A program made the translations under genes and the position numbers. A stretch of 64,000 nucleotides of DNA. Origin: Natronosalvus hydrolyticus. Its GTDB lineage: Archaea > Halobacteriota > Halobacteria > Halobacteriales > Natrialbaceae. The DNA is taken from the NCBI GenBank assembly GCA_025517525.1, contig JAOPJZ010000006.1:62001-126000 (forward strand), written 5' to 3'. This document shows, in pieces, positions 17,957 through 26,354 of this stretch (position 1 is the stretch's first letter; every line of letters starts with the position of its first letter). Below the pieces are notes generated by a model that saw nothing but the letters and a program-made list of their open reading frames with translations, was not told the origin of the DNA and did not search any database.

Positions 17957-19099
17957 ATGGACTTCAGCCACTCGCCCGAACAGGCGCAGATCCGTGATAT
18001 GGTCGCTGAGTTCGTCGACGAGGAGATCGTTCCCGTCGCGAGCGAGATCGATCACGAAGACGAGTTCCCCCAGGATATCGTGGACGAAATGGCCGAACTC
18101 GGGTTGATGGGGATGCCCTTCCCCGAAGAATACGGTGGAGCGGGCCTCGATTACCACTCGTATGCAATCGGTATCGAAGAGATCGCTCGAGGCTCCGGCG
18201 GACTCGGCACGGTCGTCGCGGCTCACATCTCGCTTGCGGGCAACATGATCTACGAATTCGGGAACGAGGCACAGAAAACGGAGTACCTGACGCCATTGGC
18301 CGAAGGTACCGACATCGGAGCCTTTGCTCTCTCTGAAGCCGGTGCCGGGAGCGACGTGCCGTCGATGACGACCACCGCGGAACGCAACGAGCAGGAGTAC
18401 GTAATCAACGGCGGTAAACTCTGGATTTCGAACGGGTCCGTGGCCGATACCGTCATCGTGTTCGCCAAAACCGAAGAGGAGGCGGGCAACCGCGGTATCT
18501 CCTCGTTTATCGTGCGCCCCGACGAGGACGACGGCTTCTACGTCGAAGGCACCGAGGAAAAGCTGGGTGACAAAGGCTGTCCGACAGCCGAACTTCGGTT
18601 CGACGACCTGCGAATCCCGGCTGACCGACGGCTCGGCAATGAGGGCGATGGCTTCGTTCAGGCGCTCAAAACGCTCAACGGCGGTCGCATCACCATCGCT
18701 GCCCGTGGCGTCGGCATCGCTCGAGCAGCGTTTGAGGAGGCTCGAGACTACGCTACGGAACGCGAGCAGTTCGGCCAGCCAATCGGCGAATTCCAGTCGA
18801 TCAAACACAAACTCGCGGATATGGACACCAAGATTCAGGCCGCGAAACTGCTGATGCACAAAGCTGCCGACAACAAAATCCGCGGCGAGGACTACATCAC
18901 CGAAGCCGCACAGGCGAAACTCTACGCCAGCGAAGTCTCTCGAGAGGTCGCCAACGAAGGTATTCAGATCCACGGGGGCTACGGCTACACCAAAGACTTC
19001 CCCGCCGAGCGTTTCTACCGCGACGCCAAACTCAATGAAATCTACGAGGGGACGAGCGAAATTCTTCGAAACACCATCGGCGACCGGCTGATGCAGTAA
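17957..19099 (+). CDS. acyl-CoA dehydrogenase
   Basis: FAD-dependent alpha,beta-dehydrogenation of acyl-CoA, first step of beta-oxidation, in the cytoplasm with electrons passed to ETF. The 380-residue protein has the standard three domains: an N-terminal helical domain, the signature ALSEAGAGSDVPSM at about residues 121-134, and a C-terminal helical domain with GGYGYTKDFPAERFYRDAK. The catalytic base is Glu364 in IYEGTSEI, the position seen in short- and medium-chain enzymes. The ATG at 17957 is preferred because the frame before it is low in acidic residues. It ends 4 bases from the convergent PadR-like gene. Confidence 0.94.
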   Translation: MDFSHSPEQAQIRDMVAEFVDEEIVPVASEIDHEDEFPQDIVDEMAELGLMGMPFPEEYGGAGLDYHSYAIGIEEIARGSGGLGTVVAAHISLAGNMIYEFGNEAQKTEYLTPLAEGTDIGAFALSEAGAGSDVPSMTTTAERNEQEYVINGGKLWISNGSVADTVIVFAKTEEEAGNRGISSFIVRPDEDDGFYVEGTEEKLGDKGCPTAELRFDDLRIPADRRLGNEGDGFVQALKTLNGGRITIAARGVGIARAAFEEARDYATEREQFGQPIGEFQSIKHKLADMDTKIQAAKLLMHKAADNKIRGEDYITEAAQAKLYASEVSREVANEGIQIHGGYGYTKDFPAERFYRDAKLNEIYEGTSEILRNTIGDRLMQ

Positions 19100-19103
19100 A
19101 CGG

Positions 19104-19403
19104 TTACGACTCGTTCGTTTTTCCTGCCCGCTCGAGACACGACTGCATCCACTCGCCGTGTCGCTGAACACGATGTTCACCGGCGTCGGTCAGCGCATAC
19201 ACGTCGTGAAGTCCTTCGACGCGTTTCTCGACGAAACCGGCATCTACCAGCGCAGATAACGAGCCGTAGAACGCTCGTGGCTCGAGGTGCTCGTCGTAAT
19301 GGTCCTCGAGCGCGGATTTCAGCTGTTGCCCACGTACTGGCCCTTCAGCGGCCAGTAACACACAGATATCGCGCCGCCTTCCGCTTTGTAGCCACTTGCC
19401 CAT
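19104..19403 (-). CDS. PadR-like winged-helix transcriptional regulator
   Basis: A 99-residue DNA-binding protein. GRRRDICVLLAAEGPVRGQQL is the first helix pair, followed by LEPRAFYGSLSALVDAGFVEKRVEG, which fits the recognition helix and wing of PadR-type regulators, and a DVYALTDAGEHRV strand. The ATG at 19403 is preferred to a GTG two codons upstream. It is convergent with the acyl-CoA dehydrogenase gene, so a link between the two is possible but not shown. Ligand and targets unknown. Confidence 0.8.
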   Translation of the reverse strand: MGKWLQSGRRRDICVLLAAEGPVRGQQLKSALEDHYDEHLEPRAFYGSLSALVDAGFVEKRVEGLHDVYALTDAGEHRVQRHGEWMQSCLERAGKTNES

Positions 19404-19430
19404 ACACACCGATTCGGTCTCCAGGGTTAC

Positions 19431-19438
19431 AATTAAAC
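19431..19438 (-). promoter_or_regulatory. TATA element for the PadR-like gene
   Basis: Read on the minus strand it is GTTTAATT, 28-35 bases before the ATG at 19403. Confidence 0.45.
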
Positions 19439-19497
19439 GGATTCTTGCGCGAACCCAGGGGACTCTTTCGATGGCCGATGGTGATCCCGTGGAACCC

Positions 19498-20382
19498 TCA
19501 CCGGTTGCTCAGGCGTTCGAAGAATGCCCACCCGAGTCCCCCGAGGAACGAGAGGGCCGAAATACCGAACGCACCGACCTCGAGCACCGCTCCCTGTCCC
19601 GATGGATGGCGTTCGTGGCGAAGCAGGAACCACCAGCTATCGCTGTTGCCAAGGTGGACCGTTCCGGAGTCGAAGGCAAGCGAGACGAAAACGAGGGCCA
19701 CCAGCGCAGTGATGAGGACGGTGAACGTACCGACGGCACCGGTTACGATGGCGGTGAACGTTCGGTCTGGCAGCACCGCTTCCCGTCCGTAAATGCCGAA
19801 CGCCTCGCCACCAGCGGTTTGCGTTGGGCCGACGCGGACGCTCGAGGGGTAGGCAAACAGTCGACAGGCAGTCCAGAGGTCACCAGTCGACCCAGCCCCG
19901 TTCGCCGCGGCGAGGAGTAACGGCCAGTACGAGCGTGTGGCCAGAGCGGTTGCCAACCCAGCGAGGGAGATGACGACGAACGGCGTCAGGAGGACGACGA
20001 GCATCTGATTCCGGGTGTAACTACCACGAGTCTCGACGTACGCATATGGGAAGACGCCGTAGGCGAGCGTCACTCCGTAGCCCGGTTTTCCGTCGAAGGC
20101 CGTCAGGACGAGGCCGTGAAGCAGTTCGTGCGGAATCGCGATAACCAAGATGGCAAGTATGACGAGGGCGCCCATCTCGAGTGGGCCAGGAATCGTCGCA
20201 GGCGAGATGATGATCGGGTCGAAGGACGCTCCCAGAAGCCAGGCATACAAGCCAGCAAAGGCGTAGATGAACCCAAGAAACGAGGTTGCAGCCAACACCG
20301 ACCAGCGTCCGGCAACCGACCGGGTTGAGCGGATACTCGCCAGTTGCTTGTAGGACGCCGTAGTCGGTTCCGGCTCGTGCAC
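19498..20382 (-). CDS. DUF3267-like membrane zincin (putative metalloprotease)
   Basis: A 294-residue integral membrane protein with about six hydrophobic segments. The zinc motif H85-ELL-H89 sits at the start of a membrane helix right after the hydrophobic stretch LVILAILVIAIP. A downstream NGAGSTGDLW motif (about residues 160-170) could give the third ligand, an arrangement seen in the DUF3267 family and more loosely in site-2-protease-type enzymes. A membrane-embedded peptidase is likely by motif, but the substrate is unknown. The start is GTG at 20382; no better ATG exists upstream. Confidence 0.75.
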   Translation of the reverse strand: MHEPEPTTASYKQLASIRSTRSVAGRWSVLAATSFLGFIYAFAGLYAWLLGASFDPIIISPATIPGPLEMGALVILAILVIAIPHELLHGLVLTAFDGKPGYGVTLAYGVFPYAYVETRGSYTRNQMLVVLLTPFVVISLAGLATALATRSYWPLLLAAANGAGSTGDLWTACRLFAYPSSVRVGPTQTAGGEAFGIYGREAVLPDRTFTAIVTGAVGTFTVLITALVALVFVSLAFDSGTVHLGNSDSWWFLLRHERHPSGQGAVLEVGAFGISALSFLGGLGWAFFERLSNR

Positions 20383-20488
20383 AGCTATTCACATCGAGTC
20401 ACCTCGAGTGGTTAGGAATGTCGATTCGTTTGGGGAGACGCTGGCCGAAACCGACAGCTACCAGACCCCCCAGCCGTAACCACGGCAC

Positions 20489-20770
20489 ATGACCGACGAC
20501 GAGCGGGTTGCGACGGACAACGATATCACTGCAACCTATCACGAGACGGAGGCCGAACGAGTGCTCGCGTTCGAGGGGAACGGCAAGACGGCTGCCGTCG
20601 CCCAGAACCTCGAGGGATATGCCATGCTCAAAGTTCGACCGACTACCGATGGCGACGAACTCGAGCGCTACTACGGCTTCGATATGGCGCTCGATCACGT
20701 CGGTGAACTGCTTGACGTCGCACCTCATGAGTTACCGGTTCCCGACGCAGCGACCGATATGGGGATGTGA
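20489..20770 (+). CDS. small conserved haloarchaeal protein
   Basis: A 93-residue acidic protein without membrane segments or cysteines. It appears beta-rich in the middle (ERVLAFEGNGKTAAVAQN, YAMLKVRPTTDGDELERYYGF) with a helical C-terminus. I associate it with a haloarchaea-specific DUF (possibly DUF7111). It stands alone, divergent from the membrane zincin and convergent with the esterase gene. Function unknown. Confidence 0.65.
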   Translation: MTDDERVATDNDITATYHETEAERVLAFEGNGKTAAVAQNLEGYAMLKVRPTTDGDELERYYGFDMALDHVGELLDVAPHELPVPDAATDMGM

Positions 20771-20793
20771 CGACACACACGGGACGAAAACGC

Positions 20794-21531
20794 TCAGGCT
20801 TCTACCAGGCGGTCGATAACCGACTCGAGCCACGCGAACGCTTCCTCGCTAACGGCGTGGCCAGTCTCGTGGGTGATCTCGAGTTCGACAGCGCCGCCTG
20901 CCATCTCGAGTGCATCTGCGGTGGCCTCAACGTCCTCGAGTGAAAGGTGTGGGTCGTCGGCTCCACAGCCAACGTACACCGAGGTGTTCTCGAGCGACCC
21001 GACACCTTCCTCGGAGTGGTGCTTCTCGAGTTCGACCTCCCCATTCTCCGCCACAACTCCAGGTAACACGCCCGAAAGGACGCCAACTGCGCCGTACCGT
21101 CGAGGGTGATGAAACGCCCAAGTCGCGACGACACACGCTCCCTGCGAGAAGCCGACGACGACTGTTTTCTCGGGGGGAATACCGATTCGTTGCATGCGCT
21201 CGAGGCAGGTCTCGACACGGTCGACGCTCGAGGGAAGCCACGGTTCGTTAGCTTCGAGAGGCGCTGTCGGACTCCGTGGGAACCACCGTCCGCGGTACGC
21301 TTCGGGCGCGAGCACCGTAACGCCGTGCCGGTACAGTGGCTCGAACAGATTTATTACGCCCTGCCCGGTCGCTCCTCGGCCGTGGAGCAAAACGAGGGCG
21401 ATTTCTGCCCCTCGAGCAGGCGCCCCTGCTGTTAGAATCGGCTGCGTCTCGTGGCCGACGGGTTCTCGATTGCCGTCTACCTGGATAGATGGCTCACCGT
21501 CAGTCGTCGCTGACTGATCCCGCTCGCTCAT
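20794..21531 (-). CDS. phospholipase/carboxylesterase family alpha/beta hydrolase (MhqD-like)
   Basis: A 245-residue soluble esterase. It has HGRGATG (oxyanion side) at about residues 50-56, the nucleophile elbow GFSQGA with Ser129, an aspartate at residue 192 or 193 in GCGADDPH, and His225 in HETGHAV. The triad is complete. It overlaps the upstream dioxygenase gene by 4 bases (ATGA), so it is translationally coupled as the third gene of an operon. The pairing of a ring-cleaving dioxygenase and this esterase type is the same as in the Bacillus mhqED quinone-stress operon. That makes hydrolysis of quinone- or phenol-derived esters a reasonable but unproven role. Confidence 0.85.
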   Translation of the reverse strand: MSERDQSATTDGEPSIQVDGNREPVGHETQPILTAGAPARGAEIALVLLHGRGATGQGVINLFEPLYRHGVTVLAPEAYRGRWFPRSPTAPLEANEPWLPSSVDRVETCLERMQRIGIPPEKTVVVGFSQGACVVATWAFHHPRRYGAVGVLSGVLPGVVAENGEVELEKHHSEEGVGSLENTSVYVGCGADDPHLSLEDVEATADALEMAGGAVELEITHETGHAVSEEAFAWLESVIDRLVEA

Positions 21532-22457
21532 CGGCTCGAACCGGGTACCTCGAGCGGTGGAGACTGGCTCTCGATCAACGAGCGGTCGTCCTCGAAGTGG
21601 TCCGGAAGATAAAGTCCGTGACCGTCAGCCGCCTCGGTGGGTATTCCGGGGGATTCGGTTGCGAGTTCGAACAGGATACCACCCGGTTCGCGAACGTACA
21701 GCGAGTGAAAGACGTGTCGGTCTTTAACGCGTGAGGTTTCGTAGCCCCGATCTCGAAACAAGTCGTGCCACGCATAAAGCGCGTCGACGCCGTCGACACG
21801 CACCGCGACGTGGTGAATCGTTCCCGGCCCTTCTCGGCCGAACGGCACGTCGCGGTCGTGAAGGTCGACGATCGTCGCTCGGTGACCGCCAGCCCGGTAC
21901 CGAATACGGTCATCCTCCTGTCCAACTCGCTCGAATCCGAGCGTCTCGAGGAGGCTTGCGGTTGCAAACGGGTTCACCGACGTCAGCGTCACCCCGTGAA
22001 GCCCGCGAATTCCGACGTCCACAGGGACCGGTCCGCCATCCCACGGGTCGACTGACGAGGATCCGGTGACGAGTTCGACCGGCGTCCCATCGGGATCGGT
22101 GCATTCGAGAACGCGCTCGTCGAACCGTGGTTTCGGTCCCGAAACCGCGAGCGATTGGGCCTCGAGGCGGTCGCGCCAATAGGATAGGGAATCGGGTGGA
22201 ACCACGAACGCGACTGCTGTGGGTTGTGGCGCCCCGACGCGGCCTGGGTTGGTTTCGCCGTAAGGGAAACTCGTCAGTACCGTTCCCGGGGTTCCGTCCT
22301 CGTCGCCGTAATAGAGGTGTGGTGTCAGAATATCTTCGAAGTTAACCGTTCGACACACCAGGCGCATGCCCAGGGTGTGCGCATAAAAGTCCACGTTTTC
22401 CTGGGCGGTTCCCGCGATAGTCGTGACATGGTGAATGCCGAGTGTGTCAGAGAGCAT
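21528..22457 (-). CDS. VOC-family ring-cleaving dioxygenase (MhqA/E/O-like)
   Basis: A 309-residue protein with two vicinal-oxygen-chelate halves. The first begins GIHHVTTIAG, the second GLHGVTLTSVNP, and GTIHHVAVRV and GGILFELATE supply further metal-site strands. Metal ligands of the extradiol type are visible as His at residues 9-10, the second-half His in HHVAVRV, and Glu in LFELAT. Such proteins are predicted Fe(II) dioxygenases acting on hydroquinone-type rings. It lies 12 bases after an alpha/beta hydrolase gene and overlaps the esterase gene by 4 bases, forming the middle of a three-gene operon. Confidence 0.85.
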   Translation of the reverse strand: MLSDTLGIHHVTTIAGTAQENVDFYAHTLGMRLVCRTVNFEDILTPHLYYGDEDGTPGTVLTSFPYGETNPGRVGAPQPTAVAFVVPPDSLSYWRDRLEAQSLAVSGPKPRFDERVLECTDPDGTPVELVTGSSSVDPWDGGPVPVDVGIRGLHGVTLTSVNPFATASLLETLGFERVGQEDDRIRYRAGGHRATIVDLHDRDVPFGREGPGTIHHVAVRVDGVDALYAWHDLFRDRGYETSRVKDRHVFHSLYVREPGGILFELATESPGIPTEAADGHGLYLPDHFEDDRSLIESQSPPLEVPGSSR

Positions 22458-22469
22458 TACAGCGTCGGC

Positions 22470-23402
22470 TCAGGAATCCGCTCGAGGGAGTTCGGCTTCG
22501 ATGTACTCGAGGAACGTCTCGGGATGCTCACCGTGTGGCAACTGCGTCGCATAATCGATGACCACCAGCTCGAGGTTCGCCGCCTCGGCCAGTTCCCGTC
22601 CATCTCGGAGCGGAACGAGTTCAGCGTCACGACCCCAGACGAGTGTGACCGGAATCTCGAGGCTCGCCAGTTCGGTCGCCAGGTCGAAATCGGGGTCGAG
22701 CATGCCGGAGGCAAACGATGCCGGGGCGTACTTTGCGCCAGGCTGGTGTGCACTCCGCCAGGCGTATTCGATCTCTTCCTGGTCGATACGACTGGCGTTG
22801 TAGTAGCCGTCTCGCTCGTAGAAGTACCGGATTGCCGGCGAACTCGCTAAAAGGTTAAACAGGGCCGTGCCGACGACCGGCGTCCGGAGCAGTGTGCGCA
22901 CCCACGGCCGTTGCTCGCCGGTATCGGCCAGGGGACAGATTAGCACCAGTTGGTCGAACTCGGCGTTATCGGCCGCTTCAACGGCAAAAGAACCGGAAAG
23001 TGAAGAGGCGATAACGATGGGTTCGTCAGTTACATCTCGGCTGAAATCGCGCAGGAACTCGGCGTACAGCCCACTCGAGTACACGAGCGGTGGTCGGTCG
23101 GACCGGCCGAATCCTGGAAGGTCGACCGCCACGACGCGATAGGATTCGGCCAGTTCCTCCATAATCGTCGCGAACTCCTGACTGCTCGCACCAGCATGGA
23201 CGCTGTGGACCAACAGCAAGTCCGGCGAATCGGGGTCGCCAGCGACGGTGTACTGAACGTTCATCCCGCGCCAGCGATAGCTGTGTTCGACACCGGAGAG
23301 GGGATTCTCCAGTGGCCCCGCTCGAGCGGTCAACAATCGGTTCCCGATGGCTGCGCCAGCGACAGCGCCGACGGTCGCGCCGAGGAGTGTTCGAACCTTC
23401 AT
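22470..23402 (-). CDS. alpha/beta hydrolase with N-terminal hydrophobic segment
   Basis: A 310-residue protein. An N-terminal glycine-rich hydrophobic stretch (residues 5-21) may tether it to the membrane. The hydrolase core has VHSVHAG (oxyanion loop), DLPGFGRSDRP, a nucleophile elbow ASSLSG with Ser134, an acid in WGRDAELVP and His in LPHGEHPE. The elbow departs from the usual G-x-S-x-G at both glycines, which is unusual but seen in some members. It is the first gene of the operon with the dioxygenase and esterase, suggesting a shared catabolic or detoxifying role. Substrate unknown. Confidence 0.8.
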   Translation of the reverse strand: MKVRTLLGATVGAVAGAAIGNRLLTARAGPLENPLSGVEHSYRWRGMNVQYTVAGDPDSPDLLLVHSVHAGASSQEFATIMEELAESYRVVAVDLPGFGRSDRPPLVYSSGLYAEFLRDFSRDVTDEPIVIASSLSGSFAVEAADNAEFDQLVLICPLADTGEQRPWVRTLLRTPVVGTALFNLLASSPAIRYFYERDGYYNASRIDQEEIEYAWRSAHQPGAKYAPASFASGMLDPDFDLATELASLEIPVTLVWGRDAELVPLRDGRELAEAANLELVVIDYATQLPHGEHPETFLEYIEAELPRADS

Positions 23403-23564
23403 GTCACTACGTTAGACGGCGAGACTCTTAGCCGTGCGGATTGGCGACACCACTGTTGGCGTTTGCCTAACGACATCGCCCCCAGTGCCCGTCGGCGTGA
23501 ATAACGCAAGCTCGGAGCTGCCCCATTTATAAATGAATAAGGAAGCGAGCGAACTGAACGCCAG

Positions 23565-24638
23565 CTATTTCGACGCTACCTCGACGCCATCCAACTCGAG
23601 TTCCTCGAGGCAGGTTTCGACCGAGTCGAGTGCAGTATCGGCGATTGTGTAGGGATCAGTTGCACCAGTTCGGACGGCCTCAGCCAGCGCATCGACGCCA
23701 CCCGCAGCCGCGAGTTCTCGCTCAAGTAGCGTGTGCACGTCCTCGCGAAGCAGCGTTCTGATTTCTTCCGCGTAACGCATCTGCTGGCGGTCGGCAAGTT
23801 TGCCGGATGCCTCGAGATACGTCCTGTGTGCATCAAATTCATCGATGGCGTCCCCGACACCGGTTCCTTCAGTCGCGACGGTTTCGACGACCGGCGGCGT
23901 CCACGTCTTCGGGCCGTCCGTCGACGCCGGTTCGCTCGGTTCGGCGGTCGCGCCAGCGCCATGGTGGCCCGTGCTGGCCGGTTGCCCGCCCTCGCCGAGT
24001 TCGATCATCTCGAGGAGTTCCTGAACCGTTCGATTCGCGCCCGGTCGGTCTGCCTTGTTCACGATGAAGACGTCTGCGATTTCGAGAATGCCCGCTTTCA
24101 GCGTCTGAACGGAGTCGCCAGAGCCGGGTGGAACGAGTACCGCGACCGTGTCGGCCGTCCGAACGATGTCGATTTCGTTCTGGCCGGCACCGACGGTCTC
24201 GATGATGATCGTGTCCTTCCCGAAGGCATCCATCGCTTTCACCGCGTCAGCCGTCGCCGTCGAGAGCCCACCGAGCGTGCCTCGAGCGCTCATCGAACGG
24301 ACGAAAACATCCATGTCTCCAATAGTCGAGGCCATCCGAATGCGGTCACCGAGGACGGCACCGCCGGTGAACGGCGAGGACGGGTCGATGGCGATAACAC
24401 CGACGGTCTGACCCTGCTCGCGGTACGATTCGGCCAGTTTGTCCACCAGCGTCGATTTCCCGGCACCGGGACTTCCAGTGATACCGATGACGTTCGCATC
24501 GCCGGTGTGTTCGTACAGCGACGACACCAGCTCCCGATAGCCCGGTACACGATTTTCGATCTTGGAGATGACCCGCGCCAGTGCCCGGTGTTTGCCCTCG
24601 AGGAGATCCTCGAGCAACTGCTCGTGTCCCTCGCTCAT
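23565..24638 (-). CDS. meaB: MeaB/ArgK-type GTPase, methylmalonyl-CoA mutase chaperone
   Basis: G-protein chaperone that guards and reloads adenosylcobalamin in methylmalonyl-CoA mutase. The 357-residue protein has P-loop GSPGAGKST at residues 55-63, IDPSSPFTGGA (switch I), IETVGAGQNEIDIV (switch II region) and the base-specificity motif NKAD. The C-terminal dimerisation arm follows. Between about residues 213 and 242 there is a Gly/Ser/Thr/Pro-rich insertion not expected in bacterial MeaB. The gene overlaps the B12-binding mutase subunit gene by 4 bases (ATGA), confirming the functional partnership. Confidence 0.93.
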   Translation of the reverse strand: MSEGHEQLLEDLLEGKHRALARVISKIENRVPGYRELVSSLYEHTGDANVIGITGSPGAGKSTLVDKLAESYREQGQTVGVIAIDPSSPFTGGAVLGDRIRMASTIGDMDVFVRSMSARGTLGGLSTATADAVKAMDAFGKDTIIIETVGAGQNEIDIVRTADTVAVLVPPGSGDSVQTLKAGILEIADVFIVNKADRPGANRTVQELLEMIELGEGGQPASTGHHGAGATAEPSEPASTDGPKTWTPPVVETVATEGTGVGDAIDEFDAHRTYLEASGKLADRQQMRYAEEIRTLLREDVHTLLERELAAAGGVDALAEAVRTGATDPYTIADTALDSVETCLEELELDGVEVASK

Positions 24639-25048
24639 CTGTCAGGGGCGTTTGAGCGGACGAATTCGATGGTCTCTTCCATGGAGGTCCCCGGCCCGAA
24701 GACGGCGGCAACGCCCTCCTCTTTCAGCCCCGGTTTGTCCTCTTCCGGAATCACGCCGCCCACGAGAACGAGCGTGTCTTTTTTCGCACCGTACTCCTCG
24801 AGCCCGGACATGATTTTGGGGACGAGCGTGTTGTGCGCACCTGAAAGAATCGAAATGCCGAGGACGTCGACGTCCTCCTGGACGGCTGCCTGGACGATGT
24901 CTTCCGGGGCCTTGTGTAACCCCGAATAAATAACTTCGAAGCCGGCATCACGGAACGCGCGGGCGATCACGTGGGCTCCGCGGTCGTGTCCGTCGAGTCC
25001 GACTTTTGCTACCAGACACCTGATTGACCGTCCCTGTTGTTCGCTCAT
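24635..25048 (-). CDS. methylmalonyl-CoA mutase, B12-binding small subunit
   Basis: Binds adenosylcobalamin for the rearrangement of (R)-methylmalonyl-CoA to succinyl-CoA. The 137-residue protein is a free-standing cobalamin-binding domain with DGHDRG (the DxHxxG base-off motif; its His replaces the lower axial base) at about residues 19-24, then the GLHKAPEDI, ISILSGAHNT and VLVGGVIP strands. The ATG at 25048 is used; an upstream extension is discounted. The large catalytic subunit is not in this window. It is the first gene of the pair with the MeaB GTPase. Confidence 0.94.
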   Translation of the reverse strand: MSEQQGRSIRCLVAKVGLDGHDRGAHVIARAFRDAGFEVIYSGLHKAPEDIVQAAVQEDVDVLGISILSGAHNTLVPKIMSGLEEYGAKKDTLVLVGGVIPEEDKPGLKEEGVAAVFGPGTSMEETIEFVRSNAPDR

Positions 25049-25192
25049 ACCTAACCATTTCCCGGCAGAGTGTTTGACTTTAACGGATGATTGTGGGGGA
25101 TAGACGGCGGTAATCTGACGACTTCTCGCAACATTTGTCTCAGCTTGGTTCACAACCCAGGAAGGTTCGTTTCTTCCTCGAGGGAATATGGC

Positions 25193-26278
25193 CTAAAACA
25201 GGTTATCCAATCTATCGTCTGCGAAATGATCGGCGGGGTCGGCCTTTTCGGACTCGTCCTCTGCTTTCTGGGCCGCTCGCGCGCGCTCGAGGAACGACTC
25301 GATGCGGTCCGAGCGTTCGACGCCGCCAAGCAACACCAGCGCGGCGATCTGGTCGCTCTCGAGTGGGAAGTCGCCACCACGGACCTGCATGCTCTGGGTT
25401 TCGTCCTCGAGCCACCGTCGAGATTTTTCCACGCCCTTTCTCGGGATGGACGCCGGACGACCGGCGATGACGAGCAAGGCACCCTCGCCAACGCGGGCCT
25501 CCGGAAGACTCGTTCCCGTGAGCAACGCCTGTCTGGTGACGCTCATGACGCTCCGAATGTTCTGCGTGCTGTCCTCGCTCGCTGCAGCCTTCGCATAGCC
25601 GAGTGCGGCGATACCGCCGTTTCGCAGCGTGTTGATGACTTCGCTCGAGTCGACGACGCTCTCGCCGACGCCCTCGACCGCCTCGCCCGAGGCAAAGAGG
25701 AGCCCGAATCGCTGAGCTATCTGCTGGTTGATCGAGGCGAAGCCGGCTTCGACGCTCTCGCCCTGTTCGTGCCAGGCGTCGTTGTCGACGAGTATCGTCG
25801 AATCGGCTTCTCTAACTATTGTTTTTAACGAACGACCCGCATTGGCCTGGTACAGCGAGCCTTCGTTCCGCCCCGGAAGGATACCGAGTGCGTACACGGG
25901 AACATCGTACACCTGCTTCAGGTTATGGACTAACACTGGAGAGCCACCGCTCCCGGTCCCACCACCGAGGCCGGCAACGACGACGATTGCCTCTGCGCGG
26001 GAAGTAACGTGTCCGTCGAGGGCTCCCAGCACTTCCTGAATATCCGATTGCATGATCTCTGCGCCCAGTTCGTTGTCGCCGCCGACACCGTGACCGTTTA
26101 CCCGGTCGGCACCGATAAGCTGGGTTTCGGCCCACTCGAGCGACTGGAGGTCGGCTGTCGCGGAGTTGATCGCCAGGGTACCCTGCACAGCGTTGAACCC
26201 CATCTCCGCGTCGAATTCGGTGAGGCGTTCGACCACTTTCCCGCCGGCCTGGCCCACCCCAATCAGGGCTACTTTCAT
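25193..26278 (-). CDS. CetZ family tubulin-like GTPase
   Basis: Cytoskeletal GTPase of the archaeal CetZ group, linked in Haloferax to cell-shape control. The 361-residue protein begins MKVALIGVGQAGGKV and has the tubulin signature GLGGGTGSG (residues 103-111), GILPGRNEGSLYQANAG and the NQQIAQRFGLLFASGEA helix. Its short polar C-terminal tail ends DDRLDNLF. Unlike FtsZ, the start carries the Q-A-G-G nucleotide motif without a long N-terminal tail. It is divergent from the pilin-like operon with about 75 bases between start codons, so their promoters share one small region. Confidence 0.9.
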   Translation of the reverse strand: MKVALIGVGQAGGKVVERLTEFDAEMGFNAVQGTLAINSATADLQSLEWAETQLIGADRVNGHGVGGDNELGAEIMQSDIQEVLGALDGHVTSRAEAIVVVAGLGGGTGSGGSPVLVHNLKQVYDVPVYALGILPGRNEGSLYQANAGRSLKTIVREADSTILVDNDAWHEQGESVEAGFASINQQIAQRFGLLFASGEAVEGVGESVVDSSEVINTLRNGGIAALGYAKAAASEDSTQNIRSVMSVTRQALLTGTSLPEARVGEGALLVIAGRPASIPRKGVEKSRRWLEDETQSMQVRGGDFPLESDQIAALVLLGGVERSDRIESFLERARAAQKAEDESEKADPADHFADDRLDNLF

Positions 26279-26323
26279 ACCACTCGAATACCGCGGCACC
26301 TAATTGAACGTTCCGGATGATGG

Positions 26324-26331
26324 TTTATATA
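26324..26331 (+). promoter_or_regulatory. TATA element of the pilin-like operon
   Basis: TTTATATA lies 24-31 bases before the ATG at 26355. It is one of the best TATA boxes in the window and implies a leaderless transcript. The cetZ start is only 46 bases to the left. Confidence 0.65.
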
Positions 26332-26354
26332 GGAAGCCGCGGCCAGCGGCGACC

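Noticed and set aside
17837..19180. A 447-codon open frame antisense to acyl-CoA dehydrogenase
   Set aside because: The sense strand is a full-length canonical acyl-CoA dehydrogenase; the antisense product is low-information.
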